Below, piece by piece: positions 17,970 through 27,109 of a DNA stretch of 64,000 bases; the stretch's first letter is position 1, and every line of letters begins with the position of its first letter. The notes below the pieces were generated by a model. The model was given only the letters and a program-made list of their open reading frames with translations. It had not been told where the DNA came from and searched no databases. The stretch lies in the NCBI RefSeq assembly GCF_002022275.1, contig NZ_MSDF01000014.1, positions 540,811 through 604,810 of the forward strand. Direction: 5' to 3'. Both the position numbers and the translations under genes were made by a program. The DNA comes from Pseudomonas fluorescens (GTDB taxonomy: Bacteria; Pseudomonadota; Gammaproteobacteria; Pseudomonadales; Pseudomonadaceae).

Positions 17970-19274
17970 TCAAGAGTCAGCGAAAAGCTCAAGCCGGTGG
18001 GTCTTGGCGATGGCATCCATCAGGGTCGGCGACACCCCCACGTTTGCCGCGATTACCGGCCATTGCAAGACAGCCTCGTGTACTTCGCGGATGATCTGCC
18101 GAGGTTTAAGCCCCTTGATCTGGCTCGCGACACTGAGCAAGTCTTCAAGTACAAAGTTATCGCGCTTACCGTTAATGCTCATCTGATGGCTATCGACCCA
18201 GAAATTACCGGGCATATAGGACCACGTCACGTCATAGGCAGGTGACAGATACCAAGTGCCATCTGTGTCCAACAGAAAGCTGATGTTCTTGGTGTGATCG
18301 TCCTGGTTTCGGGCGATAACGTTGAACACCATCCGCCGGAAAAACTGCTCTGCCTCGCGACGGCTCAACTTCAATGCCCTGAACACGCTCAACGCCTCAA
18401 CGTACGAGTACTCACCAGGCTTTTTGTAGTCGGCATGGTCCAGCGCGCACAGCGTAGCCGTATGAATTTTCTCGCCATCATCCGTGCGATCGAATCGTTT
18501 GGTCATGAAATGGGCGCGGCCGCCCTCTTCGAGTAGACGGCATTCGGTCATCACCACACCGGCCTGCCTAGCCATCAGGTGATACGCGTATTCGATACGG
18601 CCAAATCCCTGGCTATCGGCAAGCACGTCAGTGTTTTTTGCGACGTCAAACTTGAGAAGCCAGTAGCTATACCCCTTTGGCGCCGTCACCTGGCCCGACC
18701 TGACATGCCCTTCGTCGTTGATCGCAATGATTGCCTTCGCACGCGCACCGCCCGCACTGGTGCCGACCTGAATCAAGCGCTGCAACGCGGCATCATCCAC
18801 CGTGGGATCGTTGGACGTCAGGCGATCCTCCAGACTCTCGCGCCCCGCAAGGACTTCGCCAGCCAACTGCACCAGAGCCTCGATCTCGATACTGTCCGCC
18901 TCGTTAGCCTCTGTCTTTATGGCCGGCCGATATTCCAGGGCGCCCATGCCGCGATTACCCTGGTACAGCAACCGATCCAGCGGGGTGAAAGAACGCTTGT
19001 CGCGACCTTGCTGGGCCAACCAGGCATCGATCAGGGCATTGCCGAAGTCATCCGGGAGCGAGTCGGCAAAGATCGCCGGAAGCGCTTTATAGGTTTCCCG
19101 GTTCAGTTGTGTGAACGCATAGGTGTAACCCACACGGGCGGGCATATGGATTGGCGAGATTTCCAACCCGGTGGCGACGAACTCGGAAGAAAACTCGAAC
19201 TCGCCCACCTGGCTTGCCTCATCCCAATTGAGCGCGCCAACGTACAGGCCCCATAAGTAGATTTGTGCGATCAC
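17970..19274 (-). CDS. hipA: HipA-type serine/threonine kinase toxin
   Basis: A 434-residue HipA family protein. The kinase catalytic loop NQDDHTKN lies near residues 323-330 and the metal-binding YDVTW segment follows about 20 residues later; a Gly-rich ATP/activation stretch (VGTSAGGARAKAI) precedes them. HipA kinases phosphorylate a tRNA synthetase and slow growth when not held by HipB. The GTG at 19274 overlaps the hipB stop (GTGA), giving coupling; a TTG one codon upstream is possible. The protein ends 110 bp before a terminator. Confidence 0.88.
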   Translation of the reverse strand: MIAQIYLWGLYVGALNWDEASQVGEFEFSSEFVATGLEISPIHMPARVGYTYAFTQLNRETYKALPAIFADSLPDDFGNALIDAWLAQQGRDKRSFTPLDRLLYQGNRGMGALEYRPAIKTEANEADSIEIEALVQLAGEVLAGRESLEDRLTSNDPTVDDAALQRLIQVGTSAGGARAKAIIAINDEGHVRSGQVTAPKGYSYWLLKFDVAKNTDVLADSQGFGRIEYAYHLMARQAGVVMTECRLLEEGGRAHFMTKRFDRTDDGEKIHTATLCALDHADYKKPGEYSYVEALSVFRALKLSRREAEQFFRRMVFNVIARNQDDHTKNISFLLDTDGTWYLSPAYDVTWSYMPGNFWVDSHQMSINGKRDNFVLEDLLSVASQIKGLKPRQIIREVHEAVLQWPVIAANVGVSPTLMDAIAKTHRLELFADS

Positions 19275-19651
19275 CAACTCGTGTCCTTCTCTGATGCGTC
19301 AGGAACGATGAGCTTCTTCTGGCCCGCCACCAACGCGCCTGTGGAGAGTGGCTTGCGGGTGGTGTAGGCACGTTGACGTTTCTTCCCGGCCATCTTCGCC
19401 ATCTGGATGGGACTTGAACGCACCTCCTCGACAAGAGAACTCAACCGGTCCAACTCCCCGATCACGCGCAACACCGCAATCAGGTTGAGCAAGGTGCCCT
19501 TGCCCGCCATCAACTGGCGTAACGTGGTGCGAGAGATGCCCGCCTCTTCAGCGACGGTTTGCTGATTGATGTTCTTTTTCACCCTCAAGGCTTCAAGGCG
19601 CGAGCCGATCACTTGCGCGATGGCTTGCTCACTCATCGTAGTCATCCGCAT
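19271..19651 (-). CDS. hipB: HipB-type XRE antitoxin
   Basis: A 126-residue protein with a helix-turn-helix (INQQTVAEEAGISRTTLRQLMAGKG, residues about 28-52) and a basic Lys/Arg-rich C-terminal tail that could bind the partner or DNA. It should neutralise HipA and repress the operon. Start at 19651 is chosen for the AGGAAG site 9 nt upstream; internal ATGs at 19645 and 19636 are alternatives. Three matching 20-bp elements lie upstream (19694-19815). Confidence 0.85.
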   Translation of the reverse strand: MRMTTMSEQAIAQVIGSRLEALRVKKNINQQTVAEEAGISRTTLRQLMAGKGTLLNLIAVLRVIGELDRLSSLVEEVRSSPIQMAKMAGKKRQRAYTTRKPLSTGALVAGQKKLIVPDASEKDTSW

Positions 19652-19693
19652 TTTGTCTGGCTTCCTGATCGATAGGTGAACTTCAAGCACTTA

Positions 19694-19713
19694 TTGATCA
19701 GTATCCTAGCCAA
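19694..19713 (+). promoter_or_regulatory. hipBA operator-like element, copy 1
   Basis: TTGATCA-N5-CTAGCCAA, about 45 bp upstream of the hipB start, where a promoter is expected. Part of a three-copy set. Confidence 0.55.
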
Positions 19714-19754
19714 TAATCCGGCGACATGTAAGTCGATGTATAGGACCTTATTTT

Positions 19755-19774
19755 TTGGATAGAAACATGATCAA
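19755..19774 (-). promoter_or_regulatory. hipBA operator-like element, copy 2 (inverted)
   Basis: On the minus strand TTGATCA-N5-CTATCCAA, matching copies 1 and 3 outside the 5-nt spacer apart from one base of copy 1. Confidence 0.55.
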
Positions 19775-19795
19775 AATATGGCTTAAAGCTCAATA

Positions 19796-19815
19796 TTGAT
19801 CAGTAAACTATCCAA
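19796..19815 (+). promoter_or_regulatory. hipBA operator-like element, copy 3
   Basis: TTGATCA-N5-CTATCCAA, just downstream of the LysR gene stop (minus strand). With copy 2 it forms an inverted pair. Confidence 0.5.
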
Positions 19816-19831
19816 TTTATAAAAATCAGGC

Positions 19832-20755
19832 CTAGCTACGTTCTGCCACAGGATTCTGAGCAGCACCACCTTCCAGCTTGCGCCACAACAACCGCACGTT
19901 CGCCTTGCGCACCAACGCGCAGCGATACAAGCGAATCTCCAGCGGTACATGCCACTGCGGCCCGCCGCACACCACCAATTCACCCCGGGCCAACTCGGCG
20001 CGCACGCTCAACTGCGGCACCCAGGCAATGCCCAACCCTTCGAGCGCCATGCTTTTGAGGCTGTCGGCCATCGCCGTCTCGTAGACAGTGGTAAAGCGCA
20101 ACGCGCGCTGGCGCAGCAGCAGATGAACCGAGCGCCCTAGAAACGCACCGGCGCTGTAGGCCAACAACGGCACACTGCCCTCGCCTTCCAGGTCGAACAA
20201 CGGCTTGCCGTCAGCATCCGCCGCGCACACCGGAAGCATTTCGGTGTTGCCCAAGTGCAGCGAGGGGAAGATTTCGGCATCCATCTGCATCGCCGCGTCC
20301 GGGTCGTAGAACGCCAGCATCAAGTCACAGCCGCCTTCACGCAGGGCGTGCACCGCATCACCCACGTTAGTGGCGACCAGCCGCGTGGCAATGTTCAGCC
20401 CCTCATTGCGCAGTTGCGCGATCCAGCGCGGGAAGAAGCCCAACGCCAGGGAGTGCGCCGCCGCCACTTGCATGACTTCGCCCTGCCCGCCTTCCAGATG
20501 ATGCAAATGGCGCAAGACTTCACCCAGCTGTTCGACCACGGTACGCGCCGTTACCAGAAACAACTGCCCCGCCGCCGTCAGCTCGACCGGCGTGCGCGAA
20601 CGGTTGACCAGCGTCAAACCCAGCGCGGCTTCAAGGCTGCGAATACGTCGGCTGAACGCCGGCTGGGTCACAAAGCGCCGCTCTGCCGCCTGGGAAAAAC
20701 TGCGGGTCGCCGCCAGGGCGCTGAAGTCTTCCAGCCATTTGCTCTCAAGGTTCAT
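19832..20755 (-). CDS. LysR-family regulator divergent from aspA
   Basis: A 307-residue LysR regulator: winged HTH at residues about 5-65 (FSALAATRSFSQAAERRFVTQPAFSRRIRSLE), then a periplasmic-binding-like effector domain. Start at 20755 follows a GGAGG site. It is transcribed away from aspA across a 182-bp gap, the arrangement of a LysR gene and its target, and I recall a LysR gene beside aspA in other pseudomonads. Control of aspA by aspartate or a related amino acid is inference. Confidence 0.88.
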   Translation of the reverse strand: MNLESKWLEDFSALAATRSFSQAAERRFVTQPAFSRRIRSLEAALGLTLVNRSRTPVELTAAGQLFLVTARTVVEQLGEVLRHLHHLEGGQGEVMQVAAAHSLALGFFPRWIAQLRNEGLNIATRLVATNVGDAVHALREGGCDLMLAFYDPDAAMQMDAEIFPSLHLGNTEMLPVCAADADGKPLFDLEGEGSVPLLAYSAGAFLGRSVHLLLRQRALRFTTVYETAMADSLKSMALEGLGIAWVPQLSVRAELARGELVVCGGPQWHVPLEIRLYRCALVRKANVRLLWRKLEGGAAQNPVAERS

Positions 20756-20937
20756 TACTTCCTCCCACGGGTACGCACCATTTTGGCACACACGACTGCC
20801 ATGATAACCGGGTCACAGCTACATTATGCCGTTTGTGCATAGGCCAGCGGTTAACAGCATTGGCCCAAAAACTTCTACAAGCCTAGCATTCGCAGCGTTC
20901 CGGCCAGTTCCGGGTCCTTATTGAGATGATTTCCGTC

Positions 20938-22362
<1,425 letters not shown>

Positions 22363-22414
22363 CGTTTGTTGCACCGCTCACCAGGTTGAGGGACTAGACA
22401 CCTCTCACCTTTTG

Positions 22415-22450
22415 AGGGCTTGGAGAACCATTCTCCAGGCCCTTTTTTTT
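22415..22450 (+). terminator. Intrinsic terminator of aspA
   Basis: A 13-bp stem with one mismatch and a CCA loop, followed by eight T. It closes the aspA transcription unit and marks the left edge of the accessory region. Confidence 0.9.
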
Positions 22451-22719
22451 GCCTTGCGCAAAGGCACAATAAATATCAAGGCAAGCGCCGTTCTGGCGTT
22501 ATGTGAAGTCCTGCCTGGACATTGCAAGCAAAGACGAAATTCTTCATTTTTACCTGCTGTTAAAAAGGACTAAGTTCGGTCATACAGTCTGTGCACTTTT
22601 GTGCTGGCGGAACCTGCGACAAAAAAGTCGTCCTGTACCGCCAAACGGAACGTTACGTGCATAGCAATAGAAAAGGGATATCCCCTTTCGTAATAAAAAT
22701 AGTCAAGGAGGACACCACC
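22451..22719. other. Non-coding AT-rich leader before the Lrp-type regulator
   Basis: About 270 bp with no gene. Composition becomes clearly more AT-rich here than in aspA. It should hold the promoter of the Lrp-type gene. Confidence 0.5.
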
Positions 22720-23205
22720 GTGAAAAAAGCCAGGATTGAACTCGATTCGGTTGATATGAAAATTTTGGGCCTCATACAGGCCGACTGCCGGATCACCACC
22801 TCCAAACTTGCTGAAGTCATGTCCATGAGCGAAACCCCCTGCTGGCGCAGGGTCAAACGCCTTGAAGCGGAAGGCTTTATATCGGGGTATCAAGCCATCC
22901 TGAACAAAGAGGCATTAGGCTTTCAAATTACCGCGTTCCTGCATGTATCCGTCGACACGCATACAGAAGAAGTGACACGCCGACTGGAGCATAAGATCGC
23001 CTCATGCCCCGAAGTTATCGGGTTATACAATGTAACTGGCGACTATGACTTCTTGATACATCTGGTTTGCAGAAATATTCAGGAGTGTACTTTCTTTATT
23101 GAAAATACACTGCGCGACATTGACTGCGTGAAGCAAATAAAAACATCCATTACCTTGCGCGAAGTTTACAAGAGCAACTTGTTGCCGCTGGCCGAGTGCG
23201 TGTAG
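22720..23205 (+). CDS. Lrp/AsnC-family transcriptional regulator
   Basis: A 161-residue protein: winged HTH (about residues 8-60; DMKILGLIQADCRITTSKLAEVM...) then a RAM ligand-binding domain (about 75-150). The GTG start at 22720 is supported by a perfect AAGGAGG eight bases upstream; the frame is open further 5' but the segment looks non-coding. It is transcribed toward the peptide gene and enzyme operon 320 bp away, so it is the likely pathway-specific regulator, perhaps responding to an amino acid. That link is positional. Confidence 0.88.
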   Translation: MKKARIELDSVDMKILGLIQADCRITTSKLAEVMSMSETPCWRRVKRLEAEGFISGYQAILNKEALGFQITAFLHVSVDTHTEEVTRRLEHKIASCPEVIGLYNVTGDYDFLIHLVCRNIQECTFFIENTLRDIDCVKQIKTSITLREVYKSNLLPLAECV

Positions 23206-23524
23206 CCAGGACGGCCAAAAAGCACAAAAGGCGCTGCTTTTCGTCACGAGCAGCTGCCGCCACGCAGGCTCATTCGTAACCCGTTGTTACAATTAGAAAA
23301 AACCGAGAAGCAGGAGAAATATTTCAAATTGACATAGCCGAGCGGAATAATCTTGCTAACTTTCAGGGTTCCACAGCTGAATTAGCAATTTTATTTTGTT
23401 CAGCGTGTGGAAGTATTTCGGGTGAGCCGGGGTCAGGTATTGCGTAGCGAGTCTGTATATGAGCTACGCACATAGCGCCCGTTGAAGGTGGCTCGCCCAT
23501 AATCTATCTGATGAGGAATACTCA
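23206..23524. promoter_or_regulatory. Upstream region of the peptide operon with hairpin and promoter candidates
   Basis: No gene is seen in this 319-bp gap. It contains a TTGACA hexamer at 23329-23334, an AT-rich stretch (TAGCAATTTTATTTTG near 23383) that partly fits the Lrp consensus, and an 8-bp inverted repeat TGCGTAGC / GCTACGCA at 23441-23470. The promoter for the peptide operon should be here; the exact position is not clear. Confidence 0.45.
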
Positions 23525-23638
23525 ATGTCCAACAATACAGAAGTTCAGCGCCCTCAAGAGCCCGTTGTCACCACGCAGAAAAAGATTGTGATCAAAGCCA
23601 AAAGCGATCGTCCGATCCTGATGGCCTCCCACCTGTAA
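23525..23638 (+). CDS. 37-residue precursor-like peptide (candidate RiPP substrate)
   Basis: A small gene with a good AGGA site encodes 37 residues beginning MSNNTEVQRPQEP and ending SDRPILMASHL. It has no Cys, Trp or Tyr and is not a membrane peptide or a leader of repeated codons. The middle is Val/Thr/Gln/Lys-rich and the last 11 residues carry Asp, Arg, Pro, Met, Ser and His, the likely core. It is the first gene of the operon, followed by a hairpin and then by three enzymes with RRE-like domains, the classic layout of a RiPP precursor. I do not recognise the sequence. Substrate status is inference from size, position and partners. Confidence 0.75.
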   Translation: MSNNTEVQRPQEPVVTTQKKIVIKAKSDRPILMASHL

Positions 23639-23650
23639 TACAGCGCCGCA

Positions 23651-23672
23651 CCGGGCAACTTATGTTGCCCGG
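23651..23672 (+). terminator. Hairpin between peptide gene and enzyme genes (partial terminator)
   Basis: A perfect 9-bp GC-rich stem with a TTAT tetraloop (CCGGGCAAC / GTTGCCCGG) starts 13 nt after the peptide stop. The T-run after it is short (TTTA), so it would stop or protect part of the transcripts and give more peptide message than enzyme message. Confidence 0.7.
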
Positions 23673-23701
23673 TTTATCCATGGAAAATAGGATGGACTGT
23701 C

Positions 23702-24709
23702 ATGGGCGAAAGGTATGTAACTTACGGTCGTTTCTCACACAGTGACGATGCCGCAGTTAAACTCTACGTGGCTTCTGGTATCGAGCATGAAATACAGAAT
23801 CTGCAAGGCGACTACGTTGAGTGGAACAGGGCACTGTCTCTGTTTGATGGCACTCACTCCACGGCCACCGTGTGCGAGCAAAACAAACAACTCGACGCCA
23901 ATGAAATTCATGATTTTATAACCGCTCTGGACGACGCCAATCTGGCATTCAAGCAAGAGTCCGGCGTACAGTTTGTCAGTGGTGACGAAGCAATTCTCGA
24001 GATCGAAGACCTGCAGGCACAACTGCTGCATGATCTCCTGTACAAGAACAAATTCTGGTTGGCCATGCAGCAACCCGAGACGGTTCCCCAGAATGTTTAC
24101 TATGGTATGGCCATTGAGAACTTTCATTTTCTTTTTCGAGAAAGCTGGTTCGATTCTCCCGTGCTCAACTTCGTAGCTTCAACAAAAGCACGTTTGATAA
24201 TGAACGAGTTTTATGCCGAGGAATACGGCCACGACGAACTGATATTCAAGGCTCTGCAAACCCTCGGTGTGTCTCGCGACAGTATCAAGGAGACTATCCC
24301 TCTGCCTGAAACCCTTGCACTTTGTAACGCCCTGGCTTACTGGGCGGCAAACGACCCGTTGTTTTTTTTCACCACCATGGGCGTGCTCGAAGGAAAGGAT
24401 ATAGAGGTTGATAGCTTTATCCTTGCCATGCAGAACAGCAAAAAAATAAGCCCCGAATTCATCAAGCCCATCCTCGATCACGCCAACATCAACATTGGTG
24501 CCGAGCATGGCGTCCTGACCCGAGAGCTGTTCAGGGAAATCCCTGTGGTCACCCTTGAGCAGCTACGACAAATGCGTGCCAACACGCATATTTTTGTCGA
24601 GCTCTACGACAATTTCCACTCAGCCGTATGGAACCATTATTCCACCTCACCTGAGCTATTGAGGACGCTGTCAGGCTTGACTCTCGGGGGACCAGCACAT
24701 GCAAACTAG
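23702..24709 (+). CDS. RRE-like domain fused to haem-oxygenase-like (HDO-type) oxidase, protein 1
   Basis: A 335-residue protein. Residues about 18-90 resemble a PqqD/RRE winged helix (LSLFDGTHSTATV...EIHDFITALDDANLAF). The rest is all-helical and resembles the haem-oxygenase-like iron-containing redox enzymes (UndA/SznF/BesC relatives), with candidate iron ligands E139-x2-H142, E173/E174...H177 and H260-x3-N264-x4-H269. The first two motifs fit the family; the third has Asn where an acidic residue is usual. Its 3' end overlaps the next gene by 11 bp. Likely role: binds the peptide and oxidises it with O2. Chemistry cannot be told from sequence. Confidence 0.78.
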   Translation: MGERYVTYGRFSHSDDAAVKLYVASGIEHEIQNLQGDYVEWNRALSLFDGTHSTATVCEQNKQLDANEIHDFITALDDANLAFKQESGVQFVSGDEAILEIEDLQAQLLHDLLYKNKFWLAMQQPETVPQNVYYGMAIENFHFLFRESWFDSPVLNFVASTKARLIMNEFYAEEYGHDELIFKALQTLGVSRDSIKETIPLPETLALCNALAYWAANDPLFFFTTMGVLEGKDIEVDSFILAMQNSKKISPEFIKPILDHANINIGAEHGVLTRELFREIPVVTLEQLRQMRANTHIFVELYDNFHSAVWNHYSTSPELLRTLSGLTLGGPAHAN

Positions 24710-25688
24710 TATTAAACGCTTCAACTATCCAAAACTTCGCCACGGTGTTGTTTACACTCAAATCGCCAATGAACATCACCTGGACTATCGAAAACAAAGC
24801 ATTGTTTTAGAGCAAGACGATACGGCGTCACTCAACAGGGTCATTCAGGACCTTCAGCAAGGCACATTGACGACCGAGGCCTTTTATACCAAGCATGCAG
24901 CGGACTATCCTGACGACCAGCTGGAAGTCTTGATTGCCGACCTCGACAAAAACTATTTGCTCACCGAAGGTCAATACCCGCAGATACAGGGCGTACTCTC
25001 CGGCGTAGAGTTTGCGAAAAAGCTCAAACTGCTCACCTCAGCGCTTCATGGCAAAATTGGCAACTCGACGCTGTATGAAAAGATGCGTGATGGCTCAGCC
25101 ACCCGCTCTCAGTTAATCGGGTTTGCCATTGAGTATTACCATATTGTCAAGAGTGCGCCAAAGGTGATTTCACCGGCATTGGCGCACAATAGCCCGGCCG
25201 ATGTTTACCAGGGCATCAAGCAATTGTTTCTTGAGGAACATGACCACGAATCGTTATTGGCCAATGCACTGAGCCATGTAGGCGTTGAGCGTGCACAATT
25301 AGCCATGACGTCGCCTCTCGACACGACGTTCGCTATTTACTCAACGCTGGGAGTGTACGCACGCCAGCACATCATCAGTTTCATCAGTGCGTTGTTTTTA
25401 TTTGAAGAGCCCTACCCGGAGTTCAATAAGCTGTTTGTAGAGTCGTGTTCACGGCTGGAACTGCCGGAAGCATTCTGGAAACCGATTATCGGGCATTCCG
25501 ACGTAAACAGTGATGCCGATCATGGGGCAATCACGGATTCACTGCTGGTTCATTATTCGGCGATTTCTGAAGAAGAGTGCAGGGTCACGCTGATTCATAT
25601 CTGTGCACTGTTAGAGCTGATGGCGGCCTGGGACAAGCAAATTTGTACGCACTATGGTAGCGACGTTACGCTCAGACTCTTCAACTAA
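24699..25688 (+). CDS. RRE-like domain fused to haem-oxygenase-like (HDO-type) oxidase, protein 2
   Basis: A 329-residue paralogue of protein 1. The N-terminal ~90 residues again look like a short strand-rich winged helix (…LEVLIADLDKNYLLTEGQ at the end). The helical domain carries E145-x2-H148 in FAIEYYHIV, E179/E180...H183 in FLEEHDHE, and H266-x3-N270-x4-H275, with extra Asp at 268, 272 and 274, giving it the most complete set of possible iron ligands of the three. Overlap with the upstream gene implies a coupled pair, possibly a heterodimer. An oxidase role is inferred. Confidence 0.78.
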   Translation: MQTSIKRFNYPKLRHGVVYTQIANEHHLDYRKQSIVLEQDDTASLNRVIQDLQQGTLTTEAFYTKHAADYPDDQLEVLIADLDKNYLLTEGQYPQIQGVLSGVEFAKKLKLLTSALHGKIGNSTLYEKMRDGSATRSQLIGFAIEYYHIVKSAPKVISPALAHNSPADVYQGIKQLFLEEHDHESLLANALSHVGVERAQLAMTSPLDTTFAIYSTLGVYARQHIISFISALFLFEEPYPEFNKLFVESCSRLELPEAFWKPIIGHSDVNSDADHGAITDSLLVHYSAISEEECRVTLIHICALLELMAAWDKQICTHYGSDVTLRLFN

Positions 25689-25702
25689 TGCGAGGATAAG
25701 CA

Positions 25703-27109
25703 ATGGACGCCTGGTCGCTGGAAGCATTTAAAAAGCCTTATTTGAAAGTTGGTCATATTGAAAAGACCGGCGCCGGGATTTTTGAACTGGGGGAGACCGG
25801 CTCCGAGTTTGTGATAGAAACCCAGGCGTGCGATGAACTTATCGCCACTGTTCAGGACTTGAAGAGTCCCGACAACGCACAGTGGCGCTCGCTGACCGAG
25901 CGTCATGAAGCAGACGAAGTTCGCGCGCTGATTGATCACTTGAATGAAGCCGGGTTAGTTCGCGAGTCCAGTCCTGAACATACGTTGCAGGGTAAGCGAA
26001 ACATTACCCAGGACAGCTTGGCGGAAGCCATGGATGCGCTGCAGAACACTGACTTTGACGACCCCGCGCTGTGCCATCGATTGCTCGATTTCATCGAAAA
26101 CCTGCACCACACCTCTGTCAGGAAAGTGCTTGCCGAAAGCGGGCACGTGTATATCAAGTACACCAAGCTCACACTGTTATGTTGGACCGTTACCTGCCCG
26201 CCCGCCGTCATGGCGGCGAAACAACTGCTGCACGCCCTGACCGGTCACCACGACAACGCGTCCTCGATCGAATATTCGGCATTTTGGGCCGGCGAGCTAA
26301 GAAAGTGTCTCAGTGTGTTGGTGTGGCTCTTGAACAAGAGCCAGAAGATTGATGCGCGCAAGGTGGATTTCCCGGCACTGCAAATCGAGGAAATAGATTC
26401 CGGGGTCAACCTGGCTGTTCGTCTGGAGCGCTGGGGGCTGGACTTCATGGAGCACGTAGCACCCAGCCAGTATCAGCAAGCACTGGTCACAACCGGCCGT
26501 GGTCGTGATGCTTTGATTGCCGCCAGCTACGCGCAGGAATACTACATTACAGATCGATTTGTAGACCTCATCTCACCGGCCATCGCGCAGCGTCTGCCTC
26601 GCCCTTTGAAAAAACTGGCTCGCCGTTATTACATGGAAGAGGCGGGTCACGAGCTGTATGAATTGAAGACCTGCAAGGCGCTGGGAATGACCGAAGCACA
26701 GTTGCATTCGTCGCTACCCACCCCCTTTGGCCAACTGGTTTGCGATCTCTACACCTGCCTGGCCTCCAAAGAATTGGTGGCTTATTTTGCTGCGGCTACG
26801 ATCACCGAAGGCTTGCCTGGCCAGGTTAATTTGCTGAATGAATTGTCCGCAGCGAACAACGCCACGCCGTTGTTCAACAAAACCTCGCGCAAGCACGAGT
26901 CACTCAACGAGAAGCTGGGCCATCAGTACATCTCCAGAATCATGCTGGCCGAAGTCGGTGAATTGAGTATCGAAGAACAGCAAACGGCGGCCAATGCGTA
27001 TGCCTTGCTCCTGGACCTGAATATTCGCGCGTGGGAGCAGCTCCATGACTACCACATTACCTTGCAAATGCCCGCCATCAATTACCGCATGCTTGATTAC
27101 ATTGCATGA
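25703..27109 (+). CDS. RRE-like domain fused to extended haem-oxygenase-like oxidase, protein 3
   Basis: A 468-residue, longer paralogue. Residues about 14-90 look like an RRE/PqqD fold (YLKVGHIEKTGAGIFELG, then EVRALIDHLNEAGLV). Residues 100-250 are an extra helical segment absent from proteins 1 and 2. The C-terminal half has E279 in AQEYYIT (the partner His is missing), E312/E313...H316 in YMEEAGHELYE, and H398-x3-N402-x4-H407. The weaker first motif may mean altered metal binding. Its stop overlaps the aminotransferase start (ATGA). It probably works on the same peptide. Confidence 0.75.
   Translation: MDAWSLEAFKKPYLKVGHIEKTGAGIFELGETGSEFVIETQACDELIATVQDLKSPDNAQWRSLTERHEADEVRALIDHLNEAGLVRESSPEHTLQGKRNITQDSLAEAMDALQNTDFDDPALCHRLLDFIENLHHTSVRKVLAESGHVYIKYTKLTLLCWTVTCPPAVMAAKQLLHALTGHHDNASSIEYSAFWAGELRKCLSVLVWLLNKSQKIDARKVDFPALQIEEIDSGVNLAVRLERWGLDFMEHVAPSQYQQALVTTGRGRDALIAASYAQEYYITDRFVDLISPAIAQRLPRPLKKLARRYYMEEAGHELYELKTCKALGMTEAQLHSSLPTPFGQLVCDLYTCLASKELVAYFAAATITEGLPGQVNLLNELSAANNATPLFNKTSRKHESLNEKLGHQYISRIMLAEVGELSIEEQQTAANAYALLLDLNIRAWEQLHDYHITLQMPAINYRMLDYIA

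Noticed and set aside
22591..22719. Longer N-terminus for the Lrp-type regulator
   Set aside because: The upstream codons look non-coding and the GTG at 22720 has a perfect ribosome-binding site.
23329..23357. A firm sigma-70 promoter for the peptide operon
   Set aside because: TTGACA is present but no good -10 hexamer lies at 16-18 bp; only mentioned within the regulatory region.
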